Virus record (IMG/VR): IMGVR_UViG_3300030106_001000 | Coordinates: 1-23,473 of that record | DNA from: a virus | Length of the DNA: 23,473 nucleotides | Reading direction: 5' to 3' (one strand) | In this document: piece by piece, positions 6,064 through 14,345 of the stretch | Position numbering within the stretch: the stretch's first letter is position 1 | Layout: each line of letters begins with the position of its first letter | The notes under the pieces: model-generated | The model's database searches: none | Told to the model about the DNA's origin: nothing | Seen by the model: only the letters and a program-made list of their open reading frames with translations | Position numbers and translations under genes: made by a program

Positions 6064-7952
6064 TATCGTCTTCCAGCTGGCTGTATGTCCAATCGAGTTC
6101 CACCAATTCGAAAAGATACACCGAGACGCGCTTCAGAAGAGGCATCATCATCAGATTCGAAACGAACTACTGCTTGTCTTGCACGAGCACGAAGATCTAC
6201 TTTATTCGTAGCGGCTGTTATAGAAGTAGTGCTATTTGTAGATAAAGTCTCTGCAGGGTAATTTCGGGTTTTTAATACGACATTTAAAACTTGGTCAGAA
6301 CCACCGTTTCCCGTGAACTTCACATCAGGAATCATGCGTCGGATAAATTGAACGTCTTCACCTTCTCCAATATCGAAATCTCCTGACTCAATATACACAT
6401 TGTCCATAGGGGAACCATCATTATCGTTTCCTGATTCTTGTGCGTATATATAATGAGTAGAACCATCAAGCCCCGCCGCTCGTGGATAAGACACAATTCC
6501 TTCATCTAACCATGCGGTACGACTCAATTCACCTATCGACCATGTTTGCTCCACATAGTTATAGGTTACATATTTATTAATTACAGTTTCCGAACCAGAA
6601 CAATAGAACCACCCAACCTCATCAAATTGTTTATTAAGAAATGCAAAAAATTGAAATGCCTGACCTTCATTTAAATTATCAAACACGTAACTATGTACAC
6701 TTGAAGGCAGAGGAGAAACAGAACCATTGTATTGATAAAACCCTTTTCGGTCCATCCAAAAAATACCTGAAGGAGTATTAATACACGCATTAGGACCCAT
6801 TAAACTAATCCCTTCATTCAAGAGATTTAAGCTGAATGTATAGGGAGGACCTACAAACTGCATACTATATAAAGCAGTGTCCGTCCAGATTAACGTTTCC
6901 TGTCTTGCGCGTATCCCACCTATAATTTCAGAACCAGCAGAACAACGCATTGAACCCGCTGTGTTTGTATTCTTAGGTTCCCATTCGGCTGGGTTTTCTT
7001 GATCAGACCAAGCAATAAGTAATGGATCAAGAACATCGCTTCGTTGATTAATGGACGCATCAATTGGATCCGCTCCTAAAACAATCGCGTGACGATCTAT
7101 ATCAGAAACAAGAACCTGTAATCCTCGCGTGGGACAGAGGTTTGCTCCTGGTAAATCCGCAAGAGCCTTCCCACGAACATTAACGGTATCACTATTATCC
7201 CAATAATAAACACCCCCTGCCCGAGGACAAGCAATTAAATCTTCTCCAAAATTATCTAAAGACCATAATCGAAGCTGGTTTTTGTCCGTTAAAGAGCTAC
7301 TAGAACCCCATGTTCCTGCTCCCCATGTATCAGAACTCCAACCAGTGCTTGAAACATAAACATCTAACCCCGAACTAATTTGATAAGCGCCAACAACACT
7401 CGAGCCTCCGTTTCCAGAGTCGCTACTGTTTGCAGTGACAGTATCTCCGCTTGTGTCTTTAGCCGTAAAGGTAAATGTATTAGCAGTTGGAACACTAGCT
7501 ATTTGATATTCTTGATTAAGTACCGCAGCAAGCACAGTACCCCCTAAACTAGCTGCCCCAGAAAAAGTTACAAAATCTCCTTCCGAGGCTCCATGTGCTG
7601 TGTCTGTAGCAGTGATAGTTGAAGACCCGTTACTAGCTGAAAATGTAACATCGCCTGCAGAAGTCGTGGCTCGTATAGGTGTGACATCATAAAAAACATC
7701 ACCCTCTTGAACGTACAGCTTATAGCGAGTTCCTAATCCAAGAAGTTTGGTGCCACTGACTGTAACCCAAGCATGAAGAAGCCTTCCGGTTCCTAAGTAA
7801 GTGTTACTGGTGTCTTTTTCCCACCCACCAATTTTCTCGGGGAACCCTTTTCGAAACCGAACTAAGTTTCCATCAAACCAGCCACCTTCAGCTGTGTAAG
7901 CGGTTCCTTCTCGATTAATTCCTGGGTTTAATAGAAATTTTTGAAGAGGCAC
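6063..7952 (-). CDS. large virion/tail protein with inserted beta domain
   Basis: The 629-residue product opens with LNPGINREGTAYTAEGG and WFDGNLVRFRKGFPEKIGGW (25-44), a signature of marine podovirus tail proteins in the position where P22-like phages carry a gp10-type stabilisation/tail-hub protein. Repeated W- and G-rich strands through 200-600 suggest a propeller-like fold. Residues about 101-187 look like an inserted beta sandwich rich in S, T and G (ITATDTAHGASEGDFVTFSG, 113-132). A W-G rich patch (TGWSSDTWGAGTWGS) follows. The gene starts at GTG 7952 behind GAGGG. It contacts neither an enzyme nor a membrane motif that I can see. A structural role is well supported by context; the exact position in the tail is not. 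Confidence 0.75.
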   Translation of the reverse strand: MPLQKFLLNPGINREGTAYTAEGGWFDGNLVRFRKGFPEKIGGWEKDTSNTYLGTGRLLHAWVTVSGTKLLGLGTRYKLYVQEGDVFYDVTPIRATTSAGDVTFSASNGSSTITATDTAHGASEGDFVTFSGAASLGGTVLAAVLNQEYQIASVPTANTFTFTAKDTSGDTVTANSSDSGNGGSSVVGAYQISSGLDVYVSSTGWSSDTWGAGTWGSSSSLTDKNQLRLWSLDNFGEDLIACPRAGGVYYWDNSDTVNVRGKALADLPGANLCPTRGLQVLVSDIDRHAIVLGADPIDASINQRSDVLDPLLIAWSDQENPAEWEPKNTNTAGSMRCSAGSEIIGGIRARQETLIWTDTALYSMQFVGPPYTFSLNLLNEGISLMGPNACINTPSGIFWMDRKGFYQYNGSVSPLPSSVHSYVFDNLNEGQAFQFFAFLNKQFDEVGWFYCSGSETVINKYVTYNYVEQTWSIGELSRTAWLDEGIVSYPRAAGLDGSTHYIYAQESGNDNDGSPMDNVYIESGDFDIGEGEDVQFIRRMIPDVKFTGNGGSDQVLNVVLKTRNYPAETLSTNSTTSITAATNKVDLRARARQAVVRFESDDDASSEARLGVSFRIGGTRLDIQPAGRR

Positions 7953-7975
7953 GATATCCCTCTAAACTATGTTAG

Positions 7976-8152
7976 TTACCCTACGTACTTAGCCAGTAAA
8001 ACAGTTCCAACAATAAACGGATAGACAGCCCAAAGCATTGTCTCTAACTTGTCAAAACGCTTCGCGCCAGCAGCAAGTCTTTGTTCGATATTCTCATACC
8101 GAATCGCACATTCCTTTTCGTGCGACTCTAAAGCTGATCCTCTATTTTCCAT
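7976..8152 (-). CDS. small C-terminally anchored membrane protein
   Basis: I start this gene at the ATG at 8152, giving 58 residues: a charged helical N-terminus (HEKECAIRYENIEQRLAAGA, 11-30) and one hydrophobic segment at the C-terminus (about 39-56). A longer reading to 8230 would overlap the neighbouring membrane protein gene by about 90 bases and adds only a basic stretch, so it is less likely. It overlaps that gene's TAG by 11 bases. The pairing of two tiny membrane proteins of opposite topology suggests a holin/antiholin-like pair or membrane-linked virion components. No family is recognised with certainty. Confidence 0.6.
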   Translation of the reverse strand: MENRGSALESHEKECAIRYENIEQRLAAGAKRFDKLETMLWAVYPFIVGTVLLAKYVG

Positions 8153-8330
8153 TTTGTTGGTTACTTGGCTTTTCCTTCGCTTTGCCGATATTAAGCGCCA
8201 AAGTTTCAATGATTTTATATAACTTACCAATCAACACATCGTCTTTAGGCGTTGGTGTTAGACTGCAGACAATACTCGCTATAGCTATTACGGCCACAGC
8301 CCCTTGTACGATACTCACAATTAAATCCAT
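8142..8330 (-). CDS. small N-terminally anchored membrane protein, holin-like
   Basis: The 62-residue product has one N-terminal transmembrane segment (about 4-24, rich in V, A and I) and then SLTPTPKDDVLIGKLYKIIE (23-42) and a basic, polar tail. The TPTPKDD...GKLYK...LALNIGKAK pattern occurs in small membrane proteins of many tailed phages, sometimes annotated as holins. Together with the next gene it forms a two-gene membrane pair about 2.4 kb upstream of the endolysin. I cannot prove a lysis role from sequence; a structural or superinfection-related role is also possible. Confidence 0.65.
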   Translation of the reverse strand: MDLIVSIVQGAVAVIAIASIVCSLTPTPKDDVLIGKLYKIIETLALNIGKAKEKPSNQQNGK

Positions 8331-8346
8331 TGATCCTCCTCTTATT

Positions 8347-8601
8347 TCAGGCTTGTTCAGATTGGGCTTCTTCTACCTGCATTAAAACCACGCATTGCTG
8401 AAAGGCCAGTTGCGCTGTTTCTAATTTTTCGGCAATCTCTGCAATTTGAGCTTGGTATACCGAGATCTCTTGGTTTAGCCGTGCTTGTTTATTCTGCAAC
8501 CTCTGTATATTGTGCGGCAGTTCAACGACCTCCGTTTCCTGTGCCTCTTCCGCTAGAACGTCTTCTTCTTTAGTGAGGTTCTCTAGTGCTTCTTCCGCCA
8601 T
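8347..8601 (-). CDS. small coiled-coil protein
   Basis: The best start is the ATG at 8601, because TTGGAG lies at proper spacing upstream; a longer in-frame reading to 8655 has no ribosome binding site and would deepen the overlap with the oxygenase gene (32 bases with the chosen start). The 84-residue product is acidic at its N-terminus (MAEEALENLTKEEDVLAEEA) and then mostly heptad-like helix (LQNKQARLNQEISVYQAQIA and onward), ending in a glutamate/glutamine-rich tail. It has no membrane segment or catalytic motif. It is likely a small oligomeric virion or chaperone-like protein of unknown function. Confidence 0.65.
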   Translation of the reverse strand: MAEEALENLTKEEDVLAEEAQETEVVELPHNIQRLQNKQARLNQEISVYQAQIAEIAEKLETAQLAFQQCVVLMQVEEAQSEQA

Positions 8602-9277
8602 TGTCTGTGCTCCAAACATTAAAATTTGCGGCAACGGTACGCCGCTCTCCTTCACCCTCGAAAGGATACACCATGTGTTGCAACCAGGAAGGGAACATCA
8701 AAAACTTCCCTATCTCCGGCTTAATTACAAAACTCTGCGGTGGCCGCAATCGCTCCACATCAATCACCGAATTCATTCCGTACTGAAATGCCAAACACCC
8801 GTCACTATTCCCACTAGCATTGTACAGGCTGTATTCAGGACTGCTCGCAGTTGGCTGATCCAGAATCTGCTGTGGCACTTTCGTCCATGACGTGCAGGAC
8901 AAACCCATAATCGTCTTTGTGCCATGATCGTGAATCGGATTGTAGTCGCCCGCGTAGCTGTGGACTGACCACAGTTCATCCACTTCAACATGGCGATGAT
9001 TTATCGGATTGCCTGTCGAGGCAAACCCTTTCAAATACTCCACCGCCAACGTACCACTCATGCGAACAAAGTCTTCAAGCCGTGAATCGTGATGATCCAT
9101 TGTCAGTTGCTCGCCGTGACCAATCTGTCCCACGAGTGTTCCCGCATGGGAATGGCGATCTTCCTCCTCCAACAGGTCATCCAGATAGTGGTTCAGACCA
9201 GACACCATCTCGTCGGGCATCTGCGCTTCCAGCAACAGTACCGAAGGAACCGTATGTATATGAAACTCTTGTTCCAC
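8570..9277 (-). CDS. 2OG-Fe(II) oxygenase family protein
   Basis: The 235-residue product resembles the phage/marine 2OG-FeII_Oxy_5 family: SYAGDYNPIHDHGTKTIMGL (107-126) carries the first metal ligands (His116, with Asp117/His118), and GKFLMFPSWLQHMVYPFEGE (190-209) carries the distal His201. Arg212/213 and VAANFNVW follow, as expected for the 2-oxoglutarate-binding arginine and last strand. Such enzymes hydroxylate proteins or small molecules using Fe(II), O2 and 2-oxoglutarate; the target here is unknown. The start is a GTG at 9277 without a convincing SD, two bases from the upstream stop. The gene sits between fibre-associated and small membrane protein genes and looks richer in G+C than the 6-8 kb genes, which may reflect separate acquisition. 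Confidence 0.85.
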   Translation of the reverse strand: MEQEFHIHTVPSVLLLEAQMPDEMVSGLNHYLDDLLEEEDRHSHAGTLVGQIGHGEQLTMDHHDSRLEDFVRMSGTLAVEYLKGFASTGNPINHRHVEVDELWSVHSYAGDYNPIHDHGTKTIMGLSCTSWTKVPQQILDQPTASSPEYSLYNASGNSDGCLAFQYGMNSVIDVERLRPPQSFVIKPEIGKFLMFPSWLQHMVYPFEGEGERRTVAANFNVWSTDNGGRSTREPH

Positions 9278-9279
9278 TA

Positions 9280-9606
9280 CTACGACGGGATCGAAAAGCT
9301 GTCGTCTGCTACTGGGTCCGTCACTGGATTAGTAATCACCGAATCCACTTGGCTGGCAAAGACATTATCCCAATGCGCGATAGGCATCAGCCCTTCAATC
9401 TCTGATTTAGTCCAACTGCCTTTGGCTTTCTTCGCAAAGTTCACAGTTCCATCCGGGGCTGTAGCTTCTGCCGTGGTACTGAAAGTAGATGTATAATACG
9501 TTGCATCACCTTCTGAGTCGTTCTCGTAGGTAGCGGAAAGCTCCCATCGCTCGACCTTGCTCGACTTGCTGTATGGCACAGCCTTTAAGGTTTTTTTCAC
9601 TGCCAT
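9280..9606 (-). CDS. small hypothetical protein downstream of the fibre
   Basis: This 108-residue protein starts at 9606 behind AAAGGAG, two bases after the fibre stop codon. It has a basic N-terminus (MAVKKTLKAVPYSKSSKVER), alternating beta-like strands (ELSATYENDSEG, ATYYTSTFSTTAEA) and a segment KSEIEGLMPIAHWDNVFASQ (67-86). No signal peptide, membrane segment or catalytic motif is visible. Its position directly behind the long fibre suggests a fibre-associated structural or assembly protein, but I do not recognise the family. Confidence 0.65.
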   Translation of the reverse strand: MAVKKTLKAVPYSKSSKVERWELSATYENDSEGDATYYTSTFSTTAEATAPDGTVNFAKKAKGSWTKSEIEGLMPIAHWDNVFASQVDSVITNPVTDPVADDSFSIPS

Positions 9607-9608
9607 TC

Positions 9609-12600
9609 TTATTCTCCTTTGAGTTTCGTTATTTCTGCGGATAGTTCTTGTACGGCTTTAACTAATATGGGTACGAACTTACTGTACTGTAATCCGTATT
9701 GTTTCCCGTCACCTGACAAAGATACAGTGAGATTTGTTTTATTATCAGTGCTGTATCCAGCAGCTTTTTCAAGTGCTTCAACTTCTTGAGCCTTAAAGCC
9801 TATATCCAGCCAATCTTCCTTGTGGGTTCCATCGTGGGTAATAGCGTTAAGGTCATAATCATCAGCAGTCTTATCACCATACTTTGAACGCTTGTCCCAT
9901 TTGTAAGTGACAGGCTTTAACTCATTTATAAACGCTAGTCCAAGGTCTAAGTCTGTAAAGTCTGTTTTGTCTCGCGCATCAGAAGCAACTGTCCAATCTG
10001 TTTGAATATTACAAGCAGACATATTTTCATCGCCAAGACACATGACATTACTTACAGTGGTAAAATTACCGCCTGGACTTCCTGTAAGTCCTGCATCATG
10101 CCCAAGAACTAAATTGTTGTTGCCAGTTGAAATTGCTGAACCTGCATTAAATCCTAGACCTGTATTGTCGTATCCTGTGGTTGCTTGTAATGCGTTTGAC
10201 CCAACTGCAGTGCATGTGCCCCCTGAATCTGCACTTAAAGCATCGTATCCAACTGCCGTATTGTCACTGCTATCAACAGTACCATCACCTGCAATACTAC
10301 CCACGAATGTGTTTTTCGCACCTGTCGTTACTGCGATTCCCGCACCTTTACCAACCGCAGTATTGTTATCGGCAGTGGTATTATTAGCTAAAGCACCTTT
10401 ACCTACAGCCGTATTTGATGCTCCAGTGGTGTTGTCGTACAAAGCAGTTGAGCCAACGGCAACATTATCTGCACCAGTGGTATTCGTGAATAAAGAACTA
10501 TAGCCAACAGACGTATTTTCAGCCGCTGTTGTATTGTTAGTTAAAGCATAATTTCCTAGCGCCGTATTATAATGACCTGTCGTGTGATCCTGTAGCGCAG
10601 ACTTACCAAAAGCAACATTATCTGTACCTGTGGTGTTTAGATATAGAGCCTCTACTCCAACAGCTACATTTCTTAGTCCAGTTGTATTCGCACCTAAAGC
10701 ACCTTTACCAACTGCCGTAACTTCAGCCCCCGTAGTGTTGGCATCTAAGGAATAATTACCTATAGCGACATTAGATGCACCTGTGGTATTAGCACCAAGA
10801 GCGTCTCTGCCCATAGCAGTATTATTATCAGCCGTCGTATTCGCATCAAGAGCGCCGAAACCGATTGCAATATTACCGCCACCTGTGGTGTTCTCGTATA
10901 GAGCTAGTCGTCCGATAGCTATATTGTCAGCACCTGTGGTGTTCGCTCCTAGTGCACTAGTTCCAATACCATAGTTATAATAACCAGTGGTATTCGCATC
11001 TAACGCATAGCTTCCTATGGCTATATTATCGGTTCCTGTGGTGTTAAGACTTAGAGCACTATATCCGATAGCCAATACGTCACTGGCATTATTTACATTC
11101 AAGGCTGCATAGCCTATAGCAATGTTTCTAGTACCAGTCGTGTTAGCGTCTAAAGCATTAGAGCCTACAGCCACGTTGTAACTAGCTGTTGTGTTGTTAG
11201 CTAACGCCCCCTTACCGAGAGCGGTATTGTGAGCGCCAGTGGTATTATCGAGTAATGCGTAAGCACCTAAAGCGGTATTGTAATCACCTGTAGTGTTCGT
11301 GGTTAAAGCACTGACTCCCACACCTACATTTTGAGTACCAGACTCAGTTTCCGAAAGAGCGCCATAACCCACTGCTGTGTTGTTAGAGTCCGTCGTAGAA
11401 GCATCTAAAGCATAGGTTCCAAGGGCGGTATTATAACTACCCGTGGTAACTGCTGCTCCTGCACTTGTACCAACAGCCGTGTTCCCTGTCCCTGTGGTGT
11501 TGGCTAATAAAGCATAATAACCAACTGCTGTGTTATTAGAAGCGGTGGTGTTTGCATTTAAAGCTGCTCTACCAACACCTGTATTAGCAGTTCCTGTTGT
11601 GTTTGCTTGTAAAGCAGCAGAACCCAAAGCCGTATTGTTAGAAGCTGTGGTGTTTGCGGCTAAAGCAGAATCACCAACTCCTACATTATCTGCACCTGAG
11701 GCATTTGCTGTTAAAGAATCATGTCCCACTGCAACATTTCTACTTGCTGTCTCGTTGGCGAGTAAAGCGTCTTTACCGATAGCGGTATTGCTTCCTCCAG
11801 TGGTGTTGGTATAAAGAGCATATAGCCCCATACCGACATTAGAAGCCCCTGTAGTAGTCGATTGCATGGAACTTCTACCTACAGAAGTGTTACCCGTCGC
11901 TGTGGTATTTGCGCTTAAGGCTTGCATGCCCACGGCTGTATTATCTGCACCTGTGGTGTTGGCTGTTAATGCGCTAGTCCCAACAGCCGTGTTGTTAGAA
12001 GCCGTCGTATTAGCTCCTAAAGCGCCTTTACCTATAGCGGTGTTGTCGGCCCCTGTTGTTGTCGCTTCTGCCGCCTCTTTACCCACTGCCGTATTGTTAT
12101 TTCCAGTGGTCAACGCGGTTAACGCTTCATACCCAATAGCCGTCGTATTAGCTGCGGTAGTTAAAGTGGTTCCTGCTTCATAACCAACCGCTGTGTTTCC
12201 AGCGCCAGTAGTCATGGAATATAGCGCGTTTTTACCTACAGCCACTGTGTCGCTTATTGTGGTCGCGGTAAATAAAGCCGCTCTACCTAGAGCTGTGTTG
12301 TCATCGCCTGTTGTAAGGTTTGCACCAGCAGATGCCCCTAATGCCGTATTCCTATTCCCTGTCGTGGCGTCGAGAAGAGCATTTACACCAACAGAAACAT
12401 TATCTGCACCCGTAGTGATGTTTTGTGAAGCACTTGCTCCTACTGCCGTGTTATTCGCACCTGTAGTGCTTTCATATAAAGAAGCATATCCTAAAGCGGT
12501 ATTGTAGTTTCCTGTTGTATGGTCAAGAAGTGCATCTTTACCAACAGCCGTATTCCCTGTCCCTGTAGTGTTGGCTGCTAAAGCTGATTTACCAACAGCT

Positions 12601-13646
12601 ACGTTGTTCGATGCTGTTGTGTTTACGTTTAAAGCTAAATGACCTACAGCTGTGTTTTCGGCCCCTGTGGTGTTTTGTGCTAAAGAAGAATAACCAACCG
12701 AAGTGTTATTACTAGCTGTGGTGTTGTTTTCTAGTGCATTTCTACCTAAAGCTGTGTTGTTTGCTCCTGTAGTATTACTGGTTAAAGCTAATCTACCTAC
12801 TCCTGTGTTTTCAGCTCCTGTGGTGTTGGCTGTTAAAGCATCCAAACCAACAGCGGTATTGTTATCCGCAGTGGTATTAGCTATTAAGGCATCTTTACCT
12901 ATCGCCACATTACCAGTGCCGGTGGTGTTCGCACCCAAAGCAGCATATCCAACAGCGGTGTTATAAGCGGCTGTCGTATTCGCGTCTAAAGTGTAATCCC
13001 CTATAGAGACATTTCCTGAGCCTGTGGTGTTTACCAACAAAGCGTTAGAACCTATAGCGGTGTTATTTCCACCCGTTGTGGTAGCACCCGCTGCATTATC
13101 TCCAACCGCCGTGTTATTCGACCCCGTCGTCACTGCATCGAGAGCGTTCTCACCTATCGCGACGTTATCTGTGCCGGTAGTGAGCGCAATACCCATGGCA
13201 CCTGAACCCAATGCAATGTTGCCCGTTCCACCCAGGACATCAAGCACATCGGTAACTGCCGCACCTGACCCTGCGCCGTCTGTCACGACCATGCGTATTC
13301 CACCATTGGGGATCACGACATTCGCTCCGGTTCCTTGAGTCAATGTCACCGAGTCACCGGCATTGTTCTCAATGCACCAAACCTTACTCAATGTATTCGG
13401 AGCCAGGGTAACCGTGCAGGCTTGAGATAAGCTGCCAGATAATTTCATGTTCATCGAACGCGCTGCGTCAGATGCACCATCTTGTACCGTAATTGTGCCG
13501 GTGGATGCATCGGACAACGCTTCTGTGCCGACGCTAAACGCTTCACCGATCAACTCTAAATTCGTATTAGTACTTGTTCCCCATGTACCCGATTCATCGC
13601 CTGTAGCGATTTCTTTTAATCGTAGGTCATTAACATATGTCGCCAT
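9609..13646 (-). CDS. long trimeric tail fibre with YadA-head-like repeats and S74 autocleavage chaperone
   Basis: The 1345-residue product has three parts. Residues 1-140 form an N-terminal virion-attachment-like domain (MATYVNDLRLKEIATGDESG at its start). Residues about 141-1190 are repeats: 56 almost uniform 17-residue units (156-1106) of consensus TTG-x-x-N-T-A-[VI]-G-x-x-A-L-x-A-N, then a few degenerate ones. This resembles YadA/Hia trimeric adhesin heads, where each repeat adds a coil to a left-handed trimeric beta roll. Residues about 1220-1345 are an intramolecular chaperone (Peptidase_S74): SDARDK (1222-1227) holds the expected self-cleavage Ser-Asp, followed by LKPVTYKWDK, DIGFKAQEVE and a C-terminal helix. 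The family trimerises the fibre and cuts itself off. The gene starts at 13646 behind AGAGGT. Host recognition is the likely role. Confidence 0.92.
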   Translation of the reverse strand: MATYVNDLRLKEIATGDESGTWGTSTNTNLELIGEAFSVGTEALSDASTGTITVQDGASDAARSMNMKLSGSLSQACTVTLAPNTLSKVWCIENNAGDSVTLTQGTGANVVIPNGGIRMVVTDGAGSGAAVTDVLDVLGGTGNIALGSGAMGIALTTGTDNVAIGENALDAVTTGSNNTAVGDNAAGATTTGGNNTAIGSNALLVNTTGSGNVSIGDYTLDANTTAAYNTAVGYAALGANTTGTGNVAIGKDALIANTTADNNTAVGLDALTANTTGAENTGVGRLALTSNTTGANNTALGRNALENNTTASNNTSVGYSSLAQNTTGAENTAVGHLALNVNTTASNNVAVGKSALAANTTGTGNTAVGKDALLDHTTGNYNTALGYASLYESTTGANNTAVGASASQNITTGADNVSVGVNALLDATTGNRNTALGASAGANLTTGDDNTALGRAALFTATTISDTVAVGKNALYSMTTGAGNTAVGYEAGTTLTTAANTTAIGYEALTALTTGNNNTAVGKEAAEATTTGADNTAIGKGALGANTTASNNTAVGTSALTANTTGADNTAVGMQALSANTTATGNTSVGRSSMQSTTTGASNVGMGLYALYTNTTGGSNTAIGKDALLANETASRNVAVGHDSLTANASGADNVGVGDSALAANTTASNNTALGSAALQANTTGTANTGVGRAALNANTTASNNTAVGYYALLANTTGTGNTAVGTSAGAAVTTGSYNTALGTYALDASTTDSNNTAVGYGALSETESGTQNVGVGVSALTTNTTGDYNTALGAYALLDNTTGAHNTALGKGALANNTTASYNVAVGSNALDANTTGTRNIAIGYAALNVNNASDVLAIGYSALSLNTTGTDNIAIGSYALDANTTGYYNYGIGTSALGANTTGADNIAIGRLALYENTTGGGNIAIGFGALDANTTADNNTAMGRDALGANTTGASNVAIGNYSLDANTTGAEVTAVGKGALGANTTGLRNVAVGVEALYLNTTGTDNVAFGKSALQDHTTGHYNTALGNYALTNNTTAAENTSVGYSSLFTNTTGADNVAVGSTALYDNTTGASNTAVGKGALANNTTADNNTAVGKGAGIAVTTGAKNTFVGSIAGDGTVDSSDNTAVGYDALSADSGGTCTAVGSNALQATTGYDNTGLGFNAGSAISTGNNNLVLGHDAGLTGSPGGNFTTVSNVMCLGDENMSACNIQTDWTVASDARDKTDFTDLDLGLAFINELKPVTYKWDKRSKYGDKTADDYDLNAITHDGTHKEDWLDIGFKAQEVEALEKAAGYSTDNKTNLTVSLSGDGKQYGLQYSKFVPILVKAVQELSAEITKLKGE
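10329..13181 (-). repeat. 56 tandem 51-base (17-residue) coding repeats
   Basis: Within the fibre gene, 56 consecutive units of 17 codons run without interruption except for one unit that is a codon short (NASDVLAIGYSALSLN). The TTG or TTA opening and the central [TV]-[AS]-[VI]-G are nearly invariant, while positions 4, 5, 11, 12 and 16 vary. Synonymous sites differ between units, so the array is old or codon-diversified rather than freshly duplicated. Further degenerate units flank it on both sides. Confidence 0.93.
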
Positions 13647-14342
13647 TTACGCTACCTCTTTCCAATCTGGGTTTTGTGTGTCACTAACCCCTGACCAAGA
13701 GGGGCTTTGGCTATCAGAAATCGTACTCCAATCTGGATCTTGTGTATCATCTACCTCTCCCCAGACCAATAACTGTGTGATTTCTCCGGTTCCGCTAGTC
13801 CCCGTAAGTACAACTGATGCCGTACCTGTCGGCGTAAGCGAACCCAATCCACTCGTTGCAGCATCGAGAGTGACTCCGATATTGTTGTCACAAATAATGC
13901 CCAGCGATCCGAGTGCTGTAGTTCCTGCCACTGTCGTTGGATAAACGTTCGCATCGCCAGTAACGGTTTCATCACCCAACCCGACCGTAGAGGCCGTGCC
14001 GCTAACTCCAGTGATCGCGAATCCTGCTGCAAGGATCGTGCCGAGCGCAGACGTTCCTGCCAGACCCGTAACCGATAAATTAGACGCCCCTGAGATAGAG
14101 ACTGAACTAACGGCACTAGAACTGGCAAGACCCGTAACCGAAACATTGGCAGCACCCGTTGCAACCACGGAGCCAACCGCTCCTGTACCGGCAACACCCG
14201 TTTCAGAGACATTGGCATCAGCTGTGACAGATAAGGAGCCAAGCGCGGATGTTCCCGCCAACCCTGTAAGCGCAATCGGATCTTCTTCGCTCCAAGCGCC
14301 AGATCCCCACGTACCACGGCCCCAACCTGTGACATTTGCCAT
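13647..14342 (-). CDS. beta-repeat virion protein (8 x 22-residue module)
   Basis: The 231-residue protein begins TGWGRGTWGSGAW (5-17). Residues 24-196 consist of eight units of about 22 residues with consensus V-x-x-TG-[LV]-AGT-[SG]-A-[LV]-GS-[LV]-x-V, for example TGVAGTGAVGSVVATGAANV (48-67) and TGLAGTSALGTILAAG (92-107). The C-terminus (197-230) holds three units of S-D-x-Q-x-P-x-W (VDDTQDPDWSTI, SDSQSPSWSGV, SDTQNPDWKEV). The composition and location, immediately upstream of the fibre gene with its TAA touching the fibre ATG, suggest a fibre-adjacent virion or adhesin protein. No enzymatic motif is present. Similar W-G and D-Q-P-W patterns recur in marine phage structural proteins; the exact role is unknown. 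Confidence 0.78.
   Translation of the reverse strand: MANVTGWGRGTWGSGAWSEEDPIALTGLAGTSALGSLSVTADANVSETGVAGTGAVGSVVATGAANVSVTGLASSSAVSSVSISGASNLSVTGLAGTSALGTILAAGFAITGVSGTASTVGLGDETVTGDANVYPTTVAGTTALGSLGIICDNNIGVTLDAATSGLGSLTPTGTASVVLTGTSGTGEITQLLVWGEVDDTQDPDWSTISDSQSPSWSGVSDTQNPDWKEVA
13653..13754 (-). repeat. triple S-D-x-Q-x-P-x-W coding repeat
   Basis: Three consecutive units of 11-12 codons encode the tail of the 231-residue protein. The Asp, Gln, Pro and Trp positions are conserved in all three, while the surrounding residues vary. Evenly spaced Trp residues suggest a solvent-exposed, regularly folded docking tail. Confidence 0.75.
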
Positions 14343-14345
14343 CGA

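Noticed and set aside
8917-9405. Plus-strand frame of 162 residues opposite the oxygenase gene
   Set aside because: Antisense shadow with no ribosome site; the minus strand shows intact metal ligands.
10329-13181. Possible CRISPR or satellite array because of the regular 51-base period
   Set aside because: Units are in frame, contiguous, encode a conserved protein motif and have no spacers of fixed length, so this is a coding repeat.
10042-13338. Several long plus-strand open frames opposite the fibre gene
   Set aside because: They are antisense shadows of the 51-base repeats; their products are repetitive Val/Ala/Pro-rich sequences with no independent ribosome sites or gene context.
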